Shown piece by piece: positions 25,421 to 34,883 of a stretch of 64,000 nt of DNA. The notes under the pieces are model-generated. The model did not search any database and had not been told where the DNA came from. It saw only the letters and a list, made by a program, of their open reading frames with translations. Position 1 is the stretch's first letter. Each line of letters begins with the position of its first letter. The stretch comes from an uncultured Flavobacteriaceae bacterium (GTDB lineage: Bacteria > Bacteroidota > Bacteroidia > Flavobacteriales > Flavobacteriaceae): contig CAJWPZ010000003.1 in NCBI GenBank assembly GCA_913045325.1, forward strand, positions 51,505 to 115,504, in the 5' to 3' direction. Made by a program: the position numbers and the translations under genes.

Positions 25421-26710
25421 ATGAACACTTTAAGACACTTACTAATTGTAATAACGGCTATAACTGGAGTATCTGTAGCCGCACAACAGACCCCTGCCCC
25501 TTCTCAAAAAGGAGCAATTACCATTACTGGAGCCACAGCGCATCTTGGAAATGGAAGTACCATTGAAAACGCAACTATTATTTTTGAAGATGGAATTTTA
25601 ACTTCTGTTGGAAATTCAAGTATAAACCCAAAAGGGACTCTTATAAACGCCACAGGAAAGCATGTGTATCCTGGCTTTATAGCACCTGCAAAATCATTAG
25701 GTCTTATTGAAGTGAATGCGGTAAGGGCTAGTAATGATCAAGATGAAATTGGTGATATGATTCCTCACATTAGAAGTATCATTGCCTACAATGCTGAGAG
25801 TAAAGTGGTAGAATCTATGCGTCCAAATGGGGTGCTTATTGGGCAAATCACACCTCAAGGTGGCACCATCTCTGGAAGTTCATCTATTGTACAGTTTGAC
25901 GCTTGGAACTGGGAAGATGCTGCTATTAAAACAGATGATGGTATACACCTTCATTGGCCAAGCACCTTTAGAAGAGGAAGATGGTGGGCTGGAGAACCAA
26001 GAGGATACCAACCTAATAAAAACTACACAAAACAAACACAAAAAATCACAAGCTACCTTAACAATTCTAAGGCTTTTGGAATGGGAGAAGACCAACCAGC
26101 AAACGAATCTTTTAAAGCAATGCAAGGACTCTTTGATGGATCTAAAAAACTGTATGTCTATGCAGATGGAGAGAAGGAAATTATAGATGCTATTACACTA
26201 AGTAAACAAGCGGGTGTAGATCAAATTGTTTTAATTGGGGCCTACCAAGGGTACAAAGTAATTCCTTTTTTAAAGCAGCATAATATACCTGTACTAGTAC
26301 AGCAAACACATGCACTTCCAAATAGCGCAGATGATCATTATGACCTGCCTTACAAACTTCCTAAGTTACTAGTAGATGGCGGCTTATTGGTAGGACTTCA
26401 AAATAGTAGCATGTCTAATTTCCAGACCAGAAACCTACCCTTTTATGCAGGGCAATTGGTTGGTCAAGGCATGGATAAAGAGACAGCATTGCAGCTTATT
26501 TCTGGTAATACAGCAAAAATTTTAGGATTAGATAATTATGGAAGTCTTGAAGTAGGAAAAAGTGCTACTTTGTTTATTAGCGAGGGAGACGCTCTTGATA
26601 TGATGGGAAATAGGCTAATTAAAGCTTTTATTGATGGGCGTGATATTTCTTTAGAAACCCATCAGACAGAGCTATGGAAACGCTATATGAGTAAATACAA
26701 CCAAAAATAA
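25421..26710 (+). CDS. exported amidohydrolase-like protein lacking the HxH motif
   Basis: 429 residues; signal peptide ending ITGVSVAAQQ. It resembles the N-terminal half of its neighbour: AHLGNGSTIENATIIFEDG, then KHVYPGFIAPAKSLGLIEVN where PGFIDxHxH would be in active enzymes. The C-terminal NTAKILGLDNYGSLEVGKSATLF is standard for the superfamily. Missing metal ligands suggest a structural partner or pseudoenzyme for the 989-residue protein. The 21-base gap supports cotranscription and a complex. Confidence 0.85.
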   Translation: MNTLRHLLIVITAITGVSVAAQQTPAPSQKGAITITGATAHLGNGSTIENATIIFEDGILTSVGNSSINPKGTLINATGKHVYPGFIAPAKSLGLIEVNAVRASNDQDEIGDMIPHIRSIIAYNAESKVVESMRPNGVLIGQITPQGGTISGSSSIVQFDAWNWEDAAIKTDDGIHLHWPSTFRRGRWWAGEPRGYQPNKNYTKQTQKITSYLNNSKAFGMGEDQPANESFKAMQGLFDGSKKLYVYADGEKEIIDAITLSKQAGVDQIVLIGAYQGYKVIPFLKQHNIPVLVQQTHALPNSADDHYDLPYKLPKLLVDGGLLVGLQNSSMSNFQTRNLPFYAGQLVGQGMDKETALQLISGNTAKILGLDNYGSLEVGKSATLFISEGDALDMMGNRLIKAFIDGRDISLETHQTELWKRYMSKYNQK

Positions 26711-26746
26711 CAGTCCTTAAAACACAATTAATCGTTTTAGAAAGTT

Positions 26747-27538
26747 ATGTATAAAAAAATAGACAGCGCCCAAAACAGCTTAATTAAACAGTGTTTGGTA
26801 TTGTTAGATAAATCAAGAGAGCGCCGTAAACAAGGTATTTTCTTGGTAGAAGGGCAACGAGAAATACAACTTGCCATTGAGGGAGGCTATGAGATACAAA
26901 CCCTGTTTTTTTGTGAGTCGCTGTTTTTAAATAACATGAGCCAGTTTGCCACTGCAACTACTCAAATTATTGAAATTTCTTTAGAGGTATATCAAAAACT
27001 GGCCTATCGCAAAACCACCGAAGGGGTGCTGGCCATCGTAAAAACAAAAGAACTCTCTTTAAATAAATTAGAGTTTAAAAGCAAAAATCCTTTGATACTC
27101 ATTGCAGAGGCTCCAGAAAAACCAGGAAATATCGGGGCTTTACTGCGCAGTGCAGATGCAGCAAATCTAGACGGTTTTATTATTGCCAATCCTAAGACAG
27201 ACCTTTATAACCCTAATATTATTAGAAGTAGTGTTGGCTGTTTATTTACAAATAACATTGCAACGGGAAGCACTCAAGAAATTATTGATTTTCTAAACCA
27301 GCACAACATCCAACTCTTTAGTGCTATTTTACAAGAATCTAAGCCCTACCATAGTCAAGATTTTACCAAACCAACTGCTATTGCTGTGGGTACAGAAGCA
27401 ACTGGTTTGTCTGATATTTGGCGTACTCAAAGCTATCAAAACATTCACATCCCAATGCAAGGTGCCATTGATAGTATGAATGTATCTGTGGCTGCTGGTA
27501 TTTTAATCTTTGAAGCAAAAAGACAACGAGGCTTTTAA
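26747..27538 (+). CDS. TrmH/SpoU family RNA 2'-O-methyltransferase
   Basis: 263 residues. An N-terminal substrate-binding domain (SLIKQCLVLLDKSRERRKQGIFLVEG) precedes the SPOUT knot motifs: ILIAEAPEKPGNIGALLRSA (motif 1), AVGTEATGLSD (motif 2) and IPMQGAIDSMNVSVAAGIL (motif 3). These bind AdoMet in the trefoil knot. The target nucleotide (rRNA or tRNA) cannot be told from sequence alone. It lies 36 bases after the amidohydrolase gene. Confidence 0.9.
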   Translation: MYKKIDSAQNSLIKQCLVLLDKSRERRKQGIFLVEGQREIQLAIEGGYEIQTLFFCESLFLNNMSQFATATTQIIEISLEVYQKLAYRKTTEGVLAIVKTKELSLNKLEFKSKNPLILIAEAPEKPGNIGALLRSADAANLDGFIIANPKTDLYNPNIIRSSVGCLFTNNIATGSTQEIIDFLNQHNIQLFSAILQESKPYHSQDFTKPTAIAVGTEATGLSDIWRTQSYQNIHIPMQGAIDSMNVSVAAGILIFEAKRQRGF

Positions 27539-27637
27539 TTACTTGTTAATTGACGGCTTGTTAACGCCTTCGTTTTTTTATTTAAAAATTAAACTCTTAT
27601 AATTTTTTTTAAAAATTGGAAGTTGTATTTTTAATCT

Positions 27638-29842
27638 ATGACAGAAATTGATATAGAGCAGGAAAATAAAGCTATAGCAAAACAGTATAAGGCGCTTCTC
27701 AAGATAAGTTATCGTATTTTATCTAAGGAAGATAAGAAACTTATACGTTCTGCCTTTGATGTTGCTGTAGACGCACATAAGCACCAGCGCAGAAAAAGTG
27801 GTGAGGCTTATATTTTTCATCCTATTGCTGTGGCTAAAATTGTGGCCAGTGAGATTGGACTTGATGCCACATCTATAGCCGCTGCCCTACTCCATGATGT
27901 TATTGAAGACACCAAATACACCTTTGCAGATATTGAGCAACTATTTGGAGAGACTGTTGCCCGTATTGTACAAGGGTTAACAAAAATTTCTAAAATGCCT
28001 TATGAGGGTGATGTGTCTTTGCAGGCAGAGAATTTTAGAAAAATGCTTTTAACTCTCAATGAAGACATTAGAGTTATTATCATAAAAATTGCAGATCGAT
28101 TGCATAACATGCAAACAATGGATGCAATGCCAGGTTATAAACAAGAAAAGATTGCAAGTGAAACCTTATATATTTATGCTCCAATGGCGCATCGTATTGG
28201 TTTATATAAAATAAAATCTGAACTAGAAGATTTAAGCTTAAAATATACCGAAAGAGAAATATACGATGATATTTTAAGTAAAATTAAAGACAGCAAACAA
28301 GAGCAAGATGCTTACATAAGAGCCTTTTCAAAAACTATTAAAGATGCTTTAAGCGTCGAAAACTTATCCTACGAAATAAAAGGAAGACCCAAATCAATTC
28401 ATAGCATACGTAGAAAAATTGTGGCTCAAAACGTAAGCTTTGACGAGGTCTATGACAAGTTTGCGGTACGTATTATATACAAAAGTGATCTTGCCAATGA
28501 AAAATTCTTGGCCTGGAAAATATATAGCATTGTTACAGATAATTTTAGACCAAATCCAGTGCGATTAAGAGATTGGATTTCATCTCCTAAATCTACAGGT
28601 TATGAGGCCCTGCATATTACTGTTATGGGCCCAAAAGGAAAATGGGTAGAAGTACAAATACGCAGTGAGCGCATGAATGAAATTGCAGAAAAAGGGTTTG
28701 CTGCGCACTATAAATATAAAAATGACCATAGTGATGATGGGGGTCTTGATCTGTGGCTTAATAAATTACAAGACACCCTAGAGAATCAAGATATTAGCGC
28801 AGTAGATTTTGTAGAAGAATTTAAACTTAGTTTGTACGCAAAAGAGATTTTTGTGTTTACGCCTAAAGGAGATTTATACTCATTGCCAAAAGGCGCCTCT
28901 GCCCTAGACTTTGCATTTCATATACACACAGAGGTAGGCATGCACACAAGAGGTACAAAAGTGAATGGAAAATTAGTGCCTTTGAGTCACTCCTTGCAAA
29001 GTGGAGACCAAGTCGAGGTCATAGTATCTAATAATGCAAAACCTACAGCAAACTGGCTAGATTACGCCTCTACAAGTAGGGCGCAATCAAAAATAAAATC
29101 CTCTCTCAAAGAAGAGCGAAAGCAAATTGCCAATGAGGGAAGAGAAATACTGCGCCGTAAATTAAAATCACTTAAAATTAATCTTGACGATAAAACCATC
29201 AACCAATTGGTTCAATTTTATAAAGTAAAAACAAGTCTTGATTTGTTTTATAGAGTGGGCGCTGGTATTATAGACAACAAACAACTAAAAGATTTTGCAG
29301 CCTCAAGATCAAATTTGTTGGTTAGTTTTATTAAAAATAAAATTAGAAAACAACCCAACCCAAACGAGGTAAACAAAGAAGAAATTACAGAAAAATTTGA
29401 TCAATTGGTTTTTGGAAAAGATGAGCAACAACTTGATTACAAAATAGCAAATTGCTGTAATCCTATTGCTGGAGATGATGTATTTGGTTTTTTAACCGTT
29501 ACAGAAGGAATTAAAGTACACAAGAAAAATTGTCCAAATGCCGTGCAACTCCAGGGTAGTTATAATTACAGAATTCAAAAAGCAAAATGGATAGACTCAT
29601 CCCAGAGAGAGTTTAAAGCAGAATTACTCATTACGGGAATTGACGGTCTGGGCTTGGTTAACAACGTAACAAAAGAGGTGTCAAACAATTTAAATATTGA
29701 CATGAAACGGGTACATTTTGACACCGATGACGGCATATTTAAAGGGAATATAGTGGTCGTGGTTAAAAACAAAAATATTCTTGATAACTTAGTTCAAAAC
29801 ATTAAAAAAATAAACGGAATTGATAAAGTAACTCGTTTGTAA
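27638..29842 (+). CDS. relA: bifunctional (p)ppGpp synthetase/hydrolase (Rel/SpoT)
   Basis: 734 residues with the full long-RSH order: HD hydrolase domain (HQRRKSGEAYIFHPIAVAK, ALLHDVIEDT at the metal site, IKIADRLHNMQT), synthetase domain (GRPKSIHSIRRKI, STGYEALHITV, VEVQIRSERMNEIAEKGFAA), TGS domain (IFVFTPKGDLYSLPKGASAL), zinc-finger-like CNPI/NCC region (YKIANCCNPIAGDDVFGF with later NCPNA) and a C-terminal ACT domain. Both catalytic centres look intact, so it should make and degrade the stringent-response alarmone. The upstream gap holds two GTTAA(C/T) copies (27545-27565). Confidence 0.95.
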   Translation: MTEIDIEQENKAIAKQYKALLKISYRILSKEDKKLIRSAFDVAVDAHKHQRRKSGEAYIFHPIAVAKIVASEIGLDATSIAAALLHDVIEDTKYTFADIEQLFGETVARIVQGLTKISKMPYEGDVSLQAENFRKMLLTLNEDIRVIIIKIADRLHNMQTMDAMPGYKQEKIASETLYIYAPMAHRIGLYKIKSELEDLSLKYTEREIYDDILSKIKDSKQEQDAYIRAFSKTIKDALSVENLSYEIKGRPKSIHSIRRKIVAQNVSFDEVYDKFAVRIIYKSDLANEKFLAWKIYSIVTDNFRPNPVRLRDWISSPKSTGYEALHITVMGPKGKWVEVQIRSERMNEIAEKGFAAHYKYKNDHSDDGGLDLWLNKLQDTLENQDISAVDFVEEFKLSLYAKEIFVFTPKGDLYSLPKGASALDFAFHIHTEVGMHTRGTKVNGKLVPLSHSLQSGDQVEVIVSNNAKPTANWLDYASTSRAQSKIKSSLKEERKQIANEGREILRRKLKSLKINLDDKTINQLVQFYKVKTSLDLFYRVGAGIIDNKQLKDFAASRSNLLVSFIKNKIRKQPNPNEVNKEEITEKFDQLVFGKDEQQLDYKIANCCNPIAGDDVFGFLTVTEGIKVHKKNCPNAVQLQGSYNYRIQKAKWIDSSQREFKAELLITGIDGLGLVNNVTKEVSNNLNIDMKRVHFDTDDGIFKGNIVVVVKNKNILDNLVQNIKKINGIDKVTRL

Positions 29843-29848
29843 TTTTGC

Positions 29849-29856
29849 TATTTTTG
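29849..29856 (+). promoter_or_regulatory. candidate -7 box TATTTTTG upstream of the Fur-like gene
   Basis: An exact TAnnTTTG match just after the relA stop, 117 bases before the Fur-like ATG. An inverted repeat CCTAAA-ATAA-TTTAGG (29867-29882) follows at about the expected start of transcription and might be an operator. No well-spaced -33 TTG seen, so the call is tentative. Confidence 0.3.
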
Positions 29857-29972
29857 AACCATAAGTCCTAAAATAATTTAGGTGTACAATTTTTAGTAGT
29901 TCCTGTAATTATATGTTACTTGTAGGATCACTAAAATTGCATTAATATAGCTAAGCGATTCATTGCCAAACC

Positions 29973-30431
29973 ATGAGTGCAAAAACTGAAGCAAACAATC
30001 AAGATATTGTAAAAAATGTATTTACTGCATTTTTAGAGAAAAAAGGGCACCGTAAAACACCCGAACGCTTCGCTATACTCCAAGAAATATACGATCAAAA
30101 AGAGCATTTTGATATTGAGGCTTTATATATCATAATGAAAAACAAAAACTATCGTGTAAGTCGTGCAACACTCTACAACACAATAGAATTATTGTTAGAA
30201 TGCATGTTGGTGCGCAAACATCAATTTGGACAAAACCAAGCACATTACGAAAAATCATATTTTGACAAACAACATGATCATGTTATTCTAGACAATGGAG
30301 AGGTCATAGAATTCTGTGATCCTAGAATACAAAATATTAAAAAAACCATAGAAGATGTTTTTGATATTACCATCTCTAAACATTCGCTATATTTTTACGG
30401 AACAAAAAACACAAACAACCCAGAACAATAG
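29973..30431 (+). CDS. Fur family transcriptional regulator lacking the CxxC zinc site
   Basis: 152 residues. The winged helix shows [27 protein letters not shown] and [17 protein letters not shown], standard Fur/PerR. In the dimer domain the usual HDHLIC-x2-CG stretch reads [19 protein letters not shown]: the His of the regulatory site are kept, but both Cys of the first CxxC are missing. A single Cys remains before DPRI. It is likely a metal- or peroxide-responsive repressor that does not need a structural zinc. purA starts 17 bases downstream, so the two probably share a transcript. Confidence 0.88.
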   Translation: MSAKTEANNQDIVKNVFTAFLEKKGHRKTPERFAILQEIYDQKEHFDIEALYIIMKNKNYRVSRATLYNTIELLLECMLVRKHQFGQNQAHYEKSYFDKQHDHVILDNGEVIEFCDPRIQNIKKTIEDVFDITISKHSLYFYGTKNTNNPEQ

Positions 30432-30448
30432 GGAAATACATTTCAATT

Positions 30449-31720
30449 ATGGCAGTAGACTTACTACTTGGATTACAATGGGGAGACGAAGGAAAAGGAA
30501 AAATCGTTGATGTACTAACAGCAGATTATGATATCATTGCTCGCTTTCAAGGCGGTCCTAACGCAGGGCACACCCTAGAGTTTGATGGTATTAAACACGT
30601 TTTAAGAACCATCCCGTCAGGAATTTTTCACAAAACAGCCATGAATGTCATAGGTAATGGTGTGGTGATAGACCCAGTTGTTTTTGTAAAAGAATTGGAA
30701 GGTTTAGATCAATTCGATATAGACTACAAAGCAAAGTTAATCATATCAAGAAAAGCGCATCTTATTTTGCCAACCCATAGACTTTTGGATGCAGCTAGTG
30801 AGGCTAGTAAGGGCAAAGCTAAGATTGGCTCTACACTAAAAGGAATAGGGCCTACCTATATGGATAAAACAGGTAGAAACGGAATTCGTGTTGGTGATCT
30901 GGAGATGAAAGACTGGAAAACAAAATACCGCCAATTGGCTAATAAACACGAGGGCATGATTTCGTTTTATGATGTAGATATTCAGTACGATTTAGAAGAA
31001 ATGGAAGCCGAATTTTATGAGGCTGTAGACCGCCTTAAAGAATTAACCTTTATTGACAGTGAACAATATTTTCATGAGGCAATAAAAGCTGGAAAAACAA
31101 TATTGGCAGAAGGGGCACAAGGATCTTTACTTGATATTGATTTTGGAACCTACCCTTTTGTGACATCTTCAAACACAACAGCAGCGGGCGCTTGCACAGG
31201 TTTAGGAATTGCGCCTAATAAAGTAAAAGAAGTTTACGGAATCTTTAAAGCTTATACCACACGTGTTGGCTCTGGCCCATTCCCTACCGAGCTTTTTGAT
31301 AAAGTAGGTATTGAAATGGCAAAAATAGGACGTGAGTTTGGAGCGGTAACAGGAAGACCCAGACGTTGTGGATGGTTGGATTTAGTAGCCTTAAAATATA
31401 CCTGTGAGGTAAATGGAGTTACTCAATTAAACATGATGAAGGGAGATGTACTCTCTGGATTTAGCACCCTTAAGGTATGTACGGCATACAAATACAAAGG
31501 AAAAACAATCACGCACCTACCCTACAACATCGAGCCAGAAAATGTAACACCAATCTACACAAGTTTCCCTTGTTGGAAAGAAGACTTAACAAAAATGAGA
31601 GCGGTATCTGAGTTCCCTAAAGAACTTAACCAATACATCGATTTTCTAGAAAAGGAACTTGAAATACCTATTAATATAGTTTCAGTAGGTCCAGATAGAA
31701 CCCAAACAATACACCGTTAA
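30449..31720 (+). CDS. purA: adenylosuccinate synthetase
   Basis: 423 residues, normal size. The GTP-binding start LLLGLQWGDEGKGKIVDVL, NAGHTLEFDGIKHVLRTIPSGI, GSTLKGIGPTYMDKTGR, LAEGAQGSLLDIDFGTYPFVTSSN and TTRVGSGPFPTEL are all family signatures. It joins IMP and aspartate to form adenylosuccinate using GTP. It is the second gene after the Fur-like regulator and its stop codon overlaps the apparent signal-peptide coding region of the OstA-like gene. Confidence 0.97.
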   Translation: MAVDLLLGLQWGDEGKGKIVDVLTADYDIIARFQGGPNAGHTLEFDGIKHVLRTIPSGIFHKTAMNVIGNGVVIDPVVFVKELEGLDQFDIDYKAKLIISRKAHLILPTHRLLDAASEASKGKAKIGSTLKGIGPTYMDKTGRNGIRVGDLEMKDWKTKYRQLANKHEGMISFYDVDIQYDLEEMEAEFYEAVDRLKELTFIDSEQYFHEAIKAGKTILAEGAQGSLLDIDFGTYPFVTSSNTTAAGACTGLGIAPNKVKEVYGIFKAYTTRVGSGPFPTELFDKVGIEMAKIGREFGAVTGRPRRCGWLDLVALKYTCEVNGVTQLNMMKGDVLSGFSTLKVCTAYKYKGKTITHLPYNIEPENVTPIYTSFPCWKEDLTKMRAVSEFPKELNQYIDFLEKELEIPINIVSVGPDRTQTIHR

Positions 31721-31745
31721 AAAGAATCTACAACATATAGCGCTA

Positions 31746-33485
31746 TTGCTAACACTCCTTATTACAGGAGTTTTAACAGCACAACCCGGTCAAGAAACAG
31801 AGAAATCAAAGGTTGATATTCAGTCTGGATATTTAGAGCGAAAGCCAGAATTACCAGATGCTTTCATATACACCAAAGACACAGAAGGACAAGTATATAT
31901 TGTCCATCAGGGTATTGAAATGTGGTGCAATCAAGCCTATGTATATTTAAAAGACAACTTTGTAAAAGCCTATGGCGAGGTTAAAATTAAACAAGGAGAT
32001 ACTATTTCCATGAATAGTAATTATGCAGAGTATAACGGAAATACTCAATTTGCATTTGCCAGTGGTGATGTTGTCTTTAAAGAACCCAAAACAACATTAA
32101 AAACAGACACCCTCTACTTTGATAGAATAAAACAAGAGGCCTACTACAGAAGCGGTGGCAGGGTTATAGATACAGCTAGCACCCTAACCAGTAGAATTGG
32201 CAGGTATTATGCCGAAGCTAAAAACTATCAATTTACCAGCGATGTAAAGATTGTAAACCCCAAGTACACTATTAACTCCCAGCAGCTTAATTTTTATTCT
32301 CAAACGGGTGCAAGTTACCTCTATGGCCCTTCTACTATAGTGAGTGACTCGAGTACTGTGTATTGTGAACGAGGTTTTTATGATACCAGAGAAGACACCG
32401 GGTATTTTGTAAAAAACTCTAAAGTAGACTATCAAAGCAGAACACTTTATGGAGATAGTATTTACTTTGATAGAAATAGGAGTTTTGCTTCTGCAACCAA
32501 TAATATTAAAGTAATAGATACAAGTAATCAAAGCATTATACGCGGGCATTATGCAGAAGTTTTTAGACAAAAAGATTCTGTTTTTATTACCAAAAGAGCC
32601 TTGGCTATAACCCTACAAGAACGTGATTCTGTATACATTCATGCAGATACATTACAAATTACAGGAAAACCAGATAATAGAATTCTTAAAGGGTTTTACA
32701 AAGCGCGCTTTTTTAAACAATCCAGCAATCCACAGCAGGCACCAACCAGTGGGAAATGCGATTCTATATTTGTTAACCAGAAAAAAGGAATTACAAAACT
32801 TATACATCGTCCCGTTCTTTGGACTGGCGAAAACCAGATGACTGGTGATACCATTCATTTAATTAACAATACTAGAACAGAACAACTTGATACTTTAAAA
32901 GTATTTAACAATGCATTTTTAATACAAAAAGATTCTTTGGGGTATAATCAAGTAAAAGGAAAACGCCTTATAGGCCTTTTTACAAACAATGAGCTAGATA
33001 CCATAAACATTGATCAAAACGCACAAGTAATTTATTTTGCGCGTAATGACAAAGACGAGCTCATTGGCATAAACAATACGGTGTCAAGCGCTATACAGAT
33101 GTACATGGAAAATCAAGCCATTGAAGGAATACGTTTTATAAAAAAGGGAACTGGAAAAATATATCCACTCTCAAAACTACCTCCAGAGGCAAGAATATTA
33201 TCTGGTTTTGTTTGGCGAGCAGAGGAGCGATTACAGGATAAAAATGCATTGTTTGATGGAAAACAAGTACCCATACTTCCAAAAATAAAAGGCATACCGC
33301 TTCCTAAATTTCAAGAAGCCTTTTTTGATGAAAAAAGTCAAGAACAATTAAATCTTCCCCGGGCCTCAAAGCTTAATGCTGAAGTTTTTAAAAATAGACC
33401 CCAAGACAACCCTGTGCAGGATAATCTTTTGGAAGAAAACGACACCTTAGATCAAAAAAGTAAGATAAAACCCGAGAATTATTAA
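31746..33485 (+). CDS. OstA/LptA-like lipopolysaccharide-transport protein (start uncertain)
   Basis: 579 residues from a TTG at 31746. Repeated beta-jellyroll OstA/LptA strands are visible: VKAYGEVKIKQGDTISMNSNYAEYNG, FKEPKTTLKTDTLYFDR, YCERGFYDTREDTGYFVKN. The family bridges LPS between inner and outer membranes; a Bacteroidota version on this plan is expected to work with LptD (50129 here). Start problem: the reading frame upstream encodes KKNLQHIALLLTLLITGVLTAQ, a classic signal peptide, but no ATG, GTG or TTG precedes it before an in-frame stop (TAG at 31686). TTG at 31746 gives only a 12-residue hydrophobic start, so the real start may be a non-standard codon near 31716 (GTT) or 31737 (ATA). 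Confidence 0.82.
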   Translation: MLTLLITGVLTAQPGQETEKSKVDIQSGYLERKPELPDAFIYTKDTEGQVYIVHQGIEMWCNQAYVYLKDNFVKAYGEVKIKQGDTISMNSNYAEYNGNTQFAFASGDVVFKEPKTTLKTDTLYFDRIKQEAYYRSGGRVIDTASTLTSRIGRYYAEAKNYQFTSDVKIVNPKYTINSQQLNFYSQTGASYLYGPSTIVSDSSTVYCERGFYDTREDTGYFVKNSKVDYQSRTLYGDSIYFDRNRSFASATNNIKVIDTSNQSIIRGHYAEVFRQKDSVFITKRALAITLQERDSVYIHADTLQITGKPDNRILKGFYKARFFKQSSNPQQAPTSGKCDSIFVNQKKGITKLIHRPVLWTGENQMTGDTIHLINNTRTEQLDTLKVFNNAFLIQKDSLGYNQVKGKRLIGLFTNNELDTINIDQNAQVIYFARNDKDELIGINNTVSSAIQMYMENQAIEGIRFIKKGTGKIYPLSKLPPEARILSGFVWRAEERLQDKNALFDGKQVPILPKIKGIPLPKFQEAFFDEKSQEQLNLPRASKLNAEVFKNRPQDNPVQDNLLEENDTLDQKSKIKPENY

Positions 33486-33555
33486 TTTATTTTTCAAATA
33501 AAAATAGCCTCGACACCATTGTTAGTCTCTATTTTTACAATCTAGTTATAGCCCA

Positions 33556-34731
33556 TTGAAAAAAGATTTTTACAAACACCAAACACAAACCACCCAGCAC
33601 CCATTGGCCATGGAAATTTCTCATGGAAAAGGCAGTTATATTTATGATACCAAAGGAGTTGCGCATCTAGATTTTGTTGCAGGGGTATCTGCATGTAGCC
33701 TTGGTCATAGCCATCCTAGAGTGGTAGAGGCTATTACACAGCAAGCCCAAAAATACATGCATGTGATGGTTTATGGAGAGTATATCCAAAGGCCAGCAGT
33801 ATCACTTACAAAACTACTGGCAGCGCATCTACCCGCCCCTTTAGAGACTACCTATTTGGTAAATAGTGGTACAGAGGCCATCGAAGGCGCTTTAAAACTT
33901 GCGCGCCGTGCAACTGGTAGAGCAGAAATTTTATACGCAAATCTTGCCTATCACGGAAACACAATGGGGGCTTTAAGTGTTATGGGCTATGAGCAAAGAA
34001 AAGAAGCCTTTAAACCTTTGTTACCCCAGTGCAAGGCTATCTTATTTAACTCTGAAACTTGCTTGGAGCAAATAACAAACAATACTGCAGCTGTTATACT
34101 AGAGACTATTCAAGGGGGTGCTGGTTTTATAGAACCAACTAATGGGTATTTAAAAAAAGTAAAAGCAAGATGCCAAGAGGTGGGCGCACTTTTAATTTTA
34201 GATGAAATACAACCTGGATATGGCCGTACCGGAAAACTTTTCGGTTTTATGAATTATGATGTCGTGCCAGATATTCTAGTGATGGGAAAAGGTATGGGCG
34301 GCGGATTACCCATTGGAGCTTTTACAGCATCCAAACCCCTAATGGACCTATTGCAGGAAAAACCAAAATTAGGGCACATAACAACCTTTGGAGGCAATGC
34401 TGTTATTGCCGCGGCGGCACTAGCCACACTTAAAGAAATAACCCAGAGCTCTTTAATGCAACAAACCCTGGAAAAGGAAATTTTAATTCGCAGTTTACTT
34501 GTACATGATGCCATAAAAGAAATTCGAGGAACTGGTTTAATGTTAGCCCTTATTATGGAAACCCCAGCCATTGCAAACCAGGTCATATTAGGATGTAAAG
34601 ACAAAAATTTAATTCTGTTTTGGTTACTTTTTGAGCCTAGAGCTATCAGAATTACACCCCCTCTTACCATTTCTAAGGCAGAAATTGTAGAAGGATGCGC
34701 TATCCTAAGACAAGTACTCAACGAAATATAA
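33556..34731 (+). CDS. class III aminotransferase (aspartate/ornithine aminotransferase family)
   Basis: 391 residues starting with TTG at 33556. PLP-dependent class III features: GKGSYIYDTKGVAHLDFVAGVS, VNSGTEAIEGALKLARRATG, LILDEIQPGYGRTGKLFGF (Asp contacting the PLP ring nitrogen) and ILVMGKGMGGGLPIGAF (Schiff-base Lys). Closest in plan to acetylornithine and related aminotransferases, but the amino donor cannot be set from sequence. It follows the OstA-like gene by 70 bases and has no arginine genes beside it. Confidence 0.88.
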   Translation: MKKDFYKHQTQTTQHPLAMEISHGKGSYIYDTKGVAHLDFVAGVSACSLGHSHPRVVEAITQQAQKYMHVMVYGEYIQRPAVSLTKLLAAHLPAPLETTYLVNSGTEAIEGALKLARRATGRAEILYANLAYHGNTMGALSVMGYEQRKEAFKPLLPQCKAILFNSETCLEQITNNTAAVILETIQGGAGFIEPTNGYLKKVKARCQEVGALLILDEIQPGYGRTGKLFGFMNYDVVPDILVMGKGMGGGLPIGAFTASKPLMDLLQEKPKLGHITTFGGNAVIAAAALATLKEITQSSLMQQTLEKEILIRSLLVHDAIKEIRGTGLMLALIMETPAIANQVILGCKDKNLILFWLLFEPRAIRITPPLTISKAEIVEGCAILRQVLNEI

Positions 34732-34789
34732 TTCTTCAAAAATTGTTTTAATCAATTGTATTTCATTTGGTTATGCCTGTTTTTGGGCT

Positions 34790-34806
34790 GTTAACATCTC
34801 GTTAAC
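34790..34806. promoter_or_regulatory. tandem GTTAAC repeat upstream of the TPR gene
   Basis: GTTAAC-ATCTC-GTTAAC: two copies of a 6-base palindrome spaced 11 bases centre to centre, about one helical turn, 78 bases before the ATG. The spacing suits a dimeric DNA-binding protein, but the motif is short and AT-rich. Confidence 0.25.
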
Positions 34807-34883
34807 AACAATCGCGGTATATCTCAAGAGCTGTCAATATCCTCACTATCTTTATTTAAAGAGAAACCAATAAATAACTGCGT

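Noticed and set aside
25827-26186. Plus-strand 119-residue ORF inside the second amidohydrolase gene
   Set aside because: It is a shadow frame of a clear gene with no start context, composition bias toward Lys and Leu runs, and no family features.
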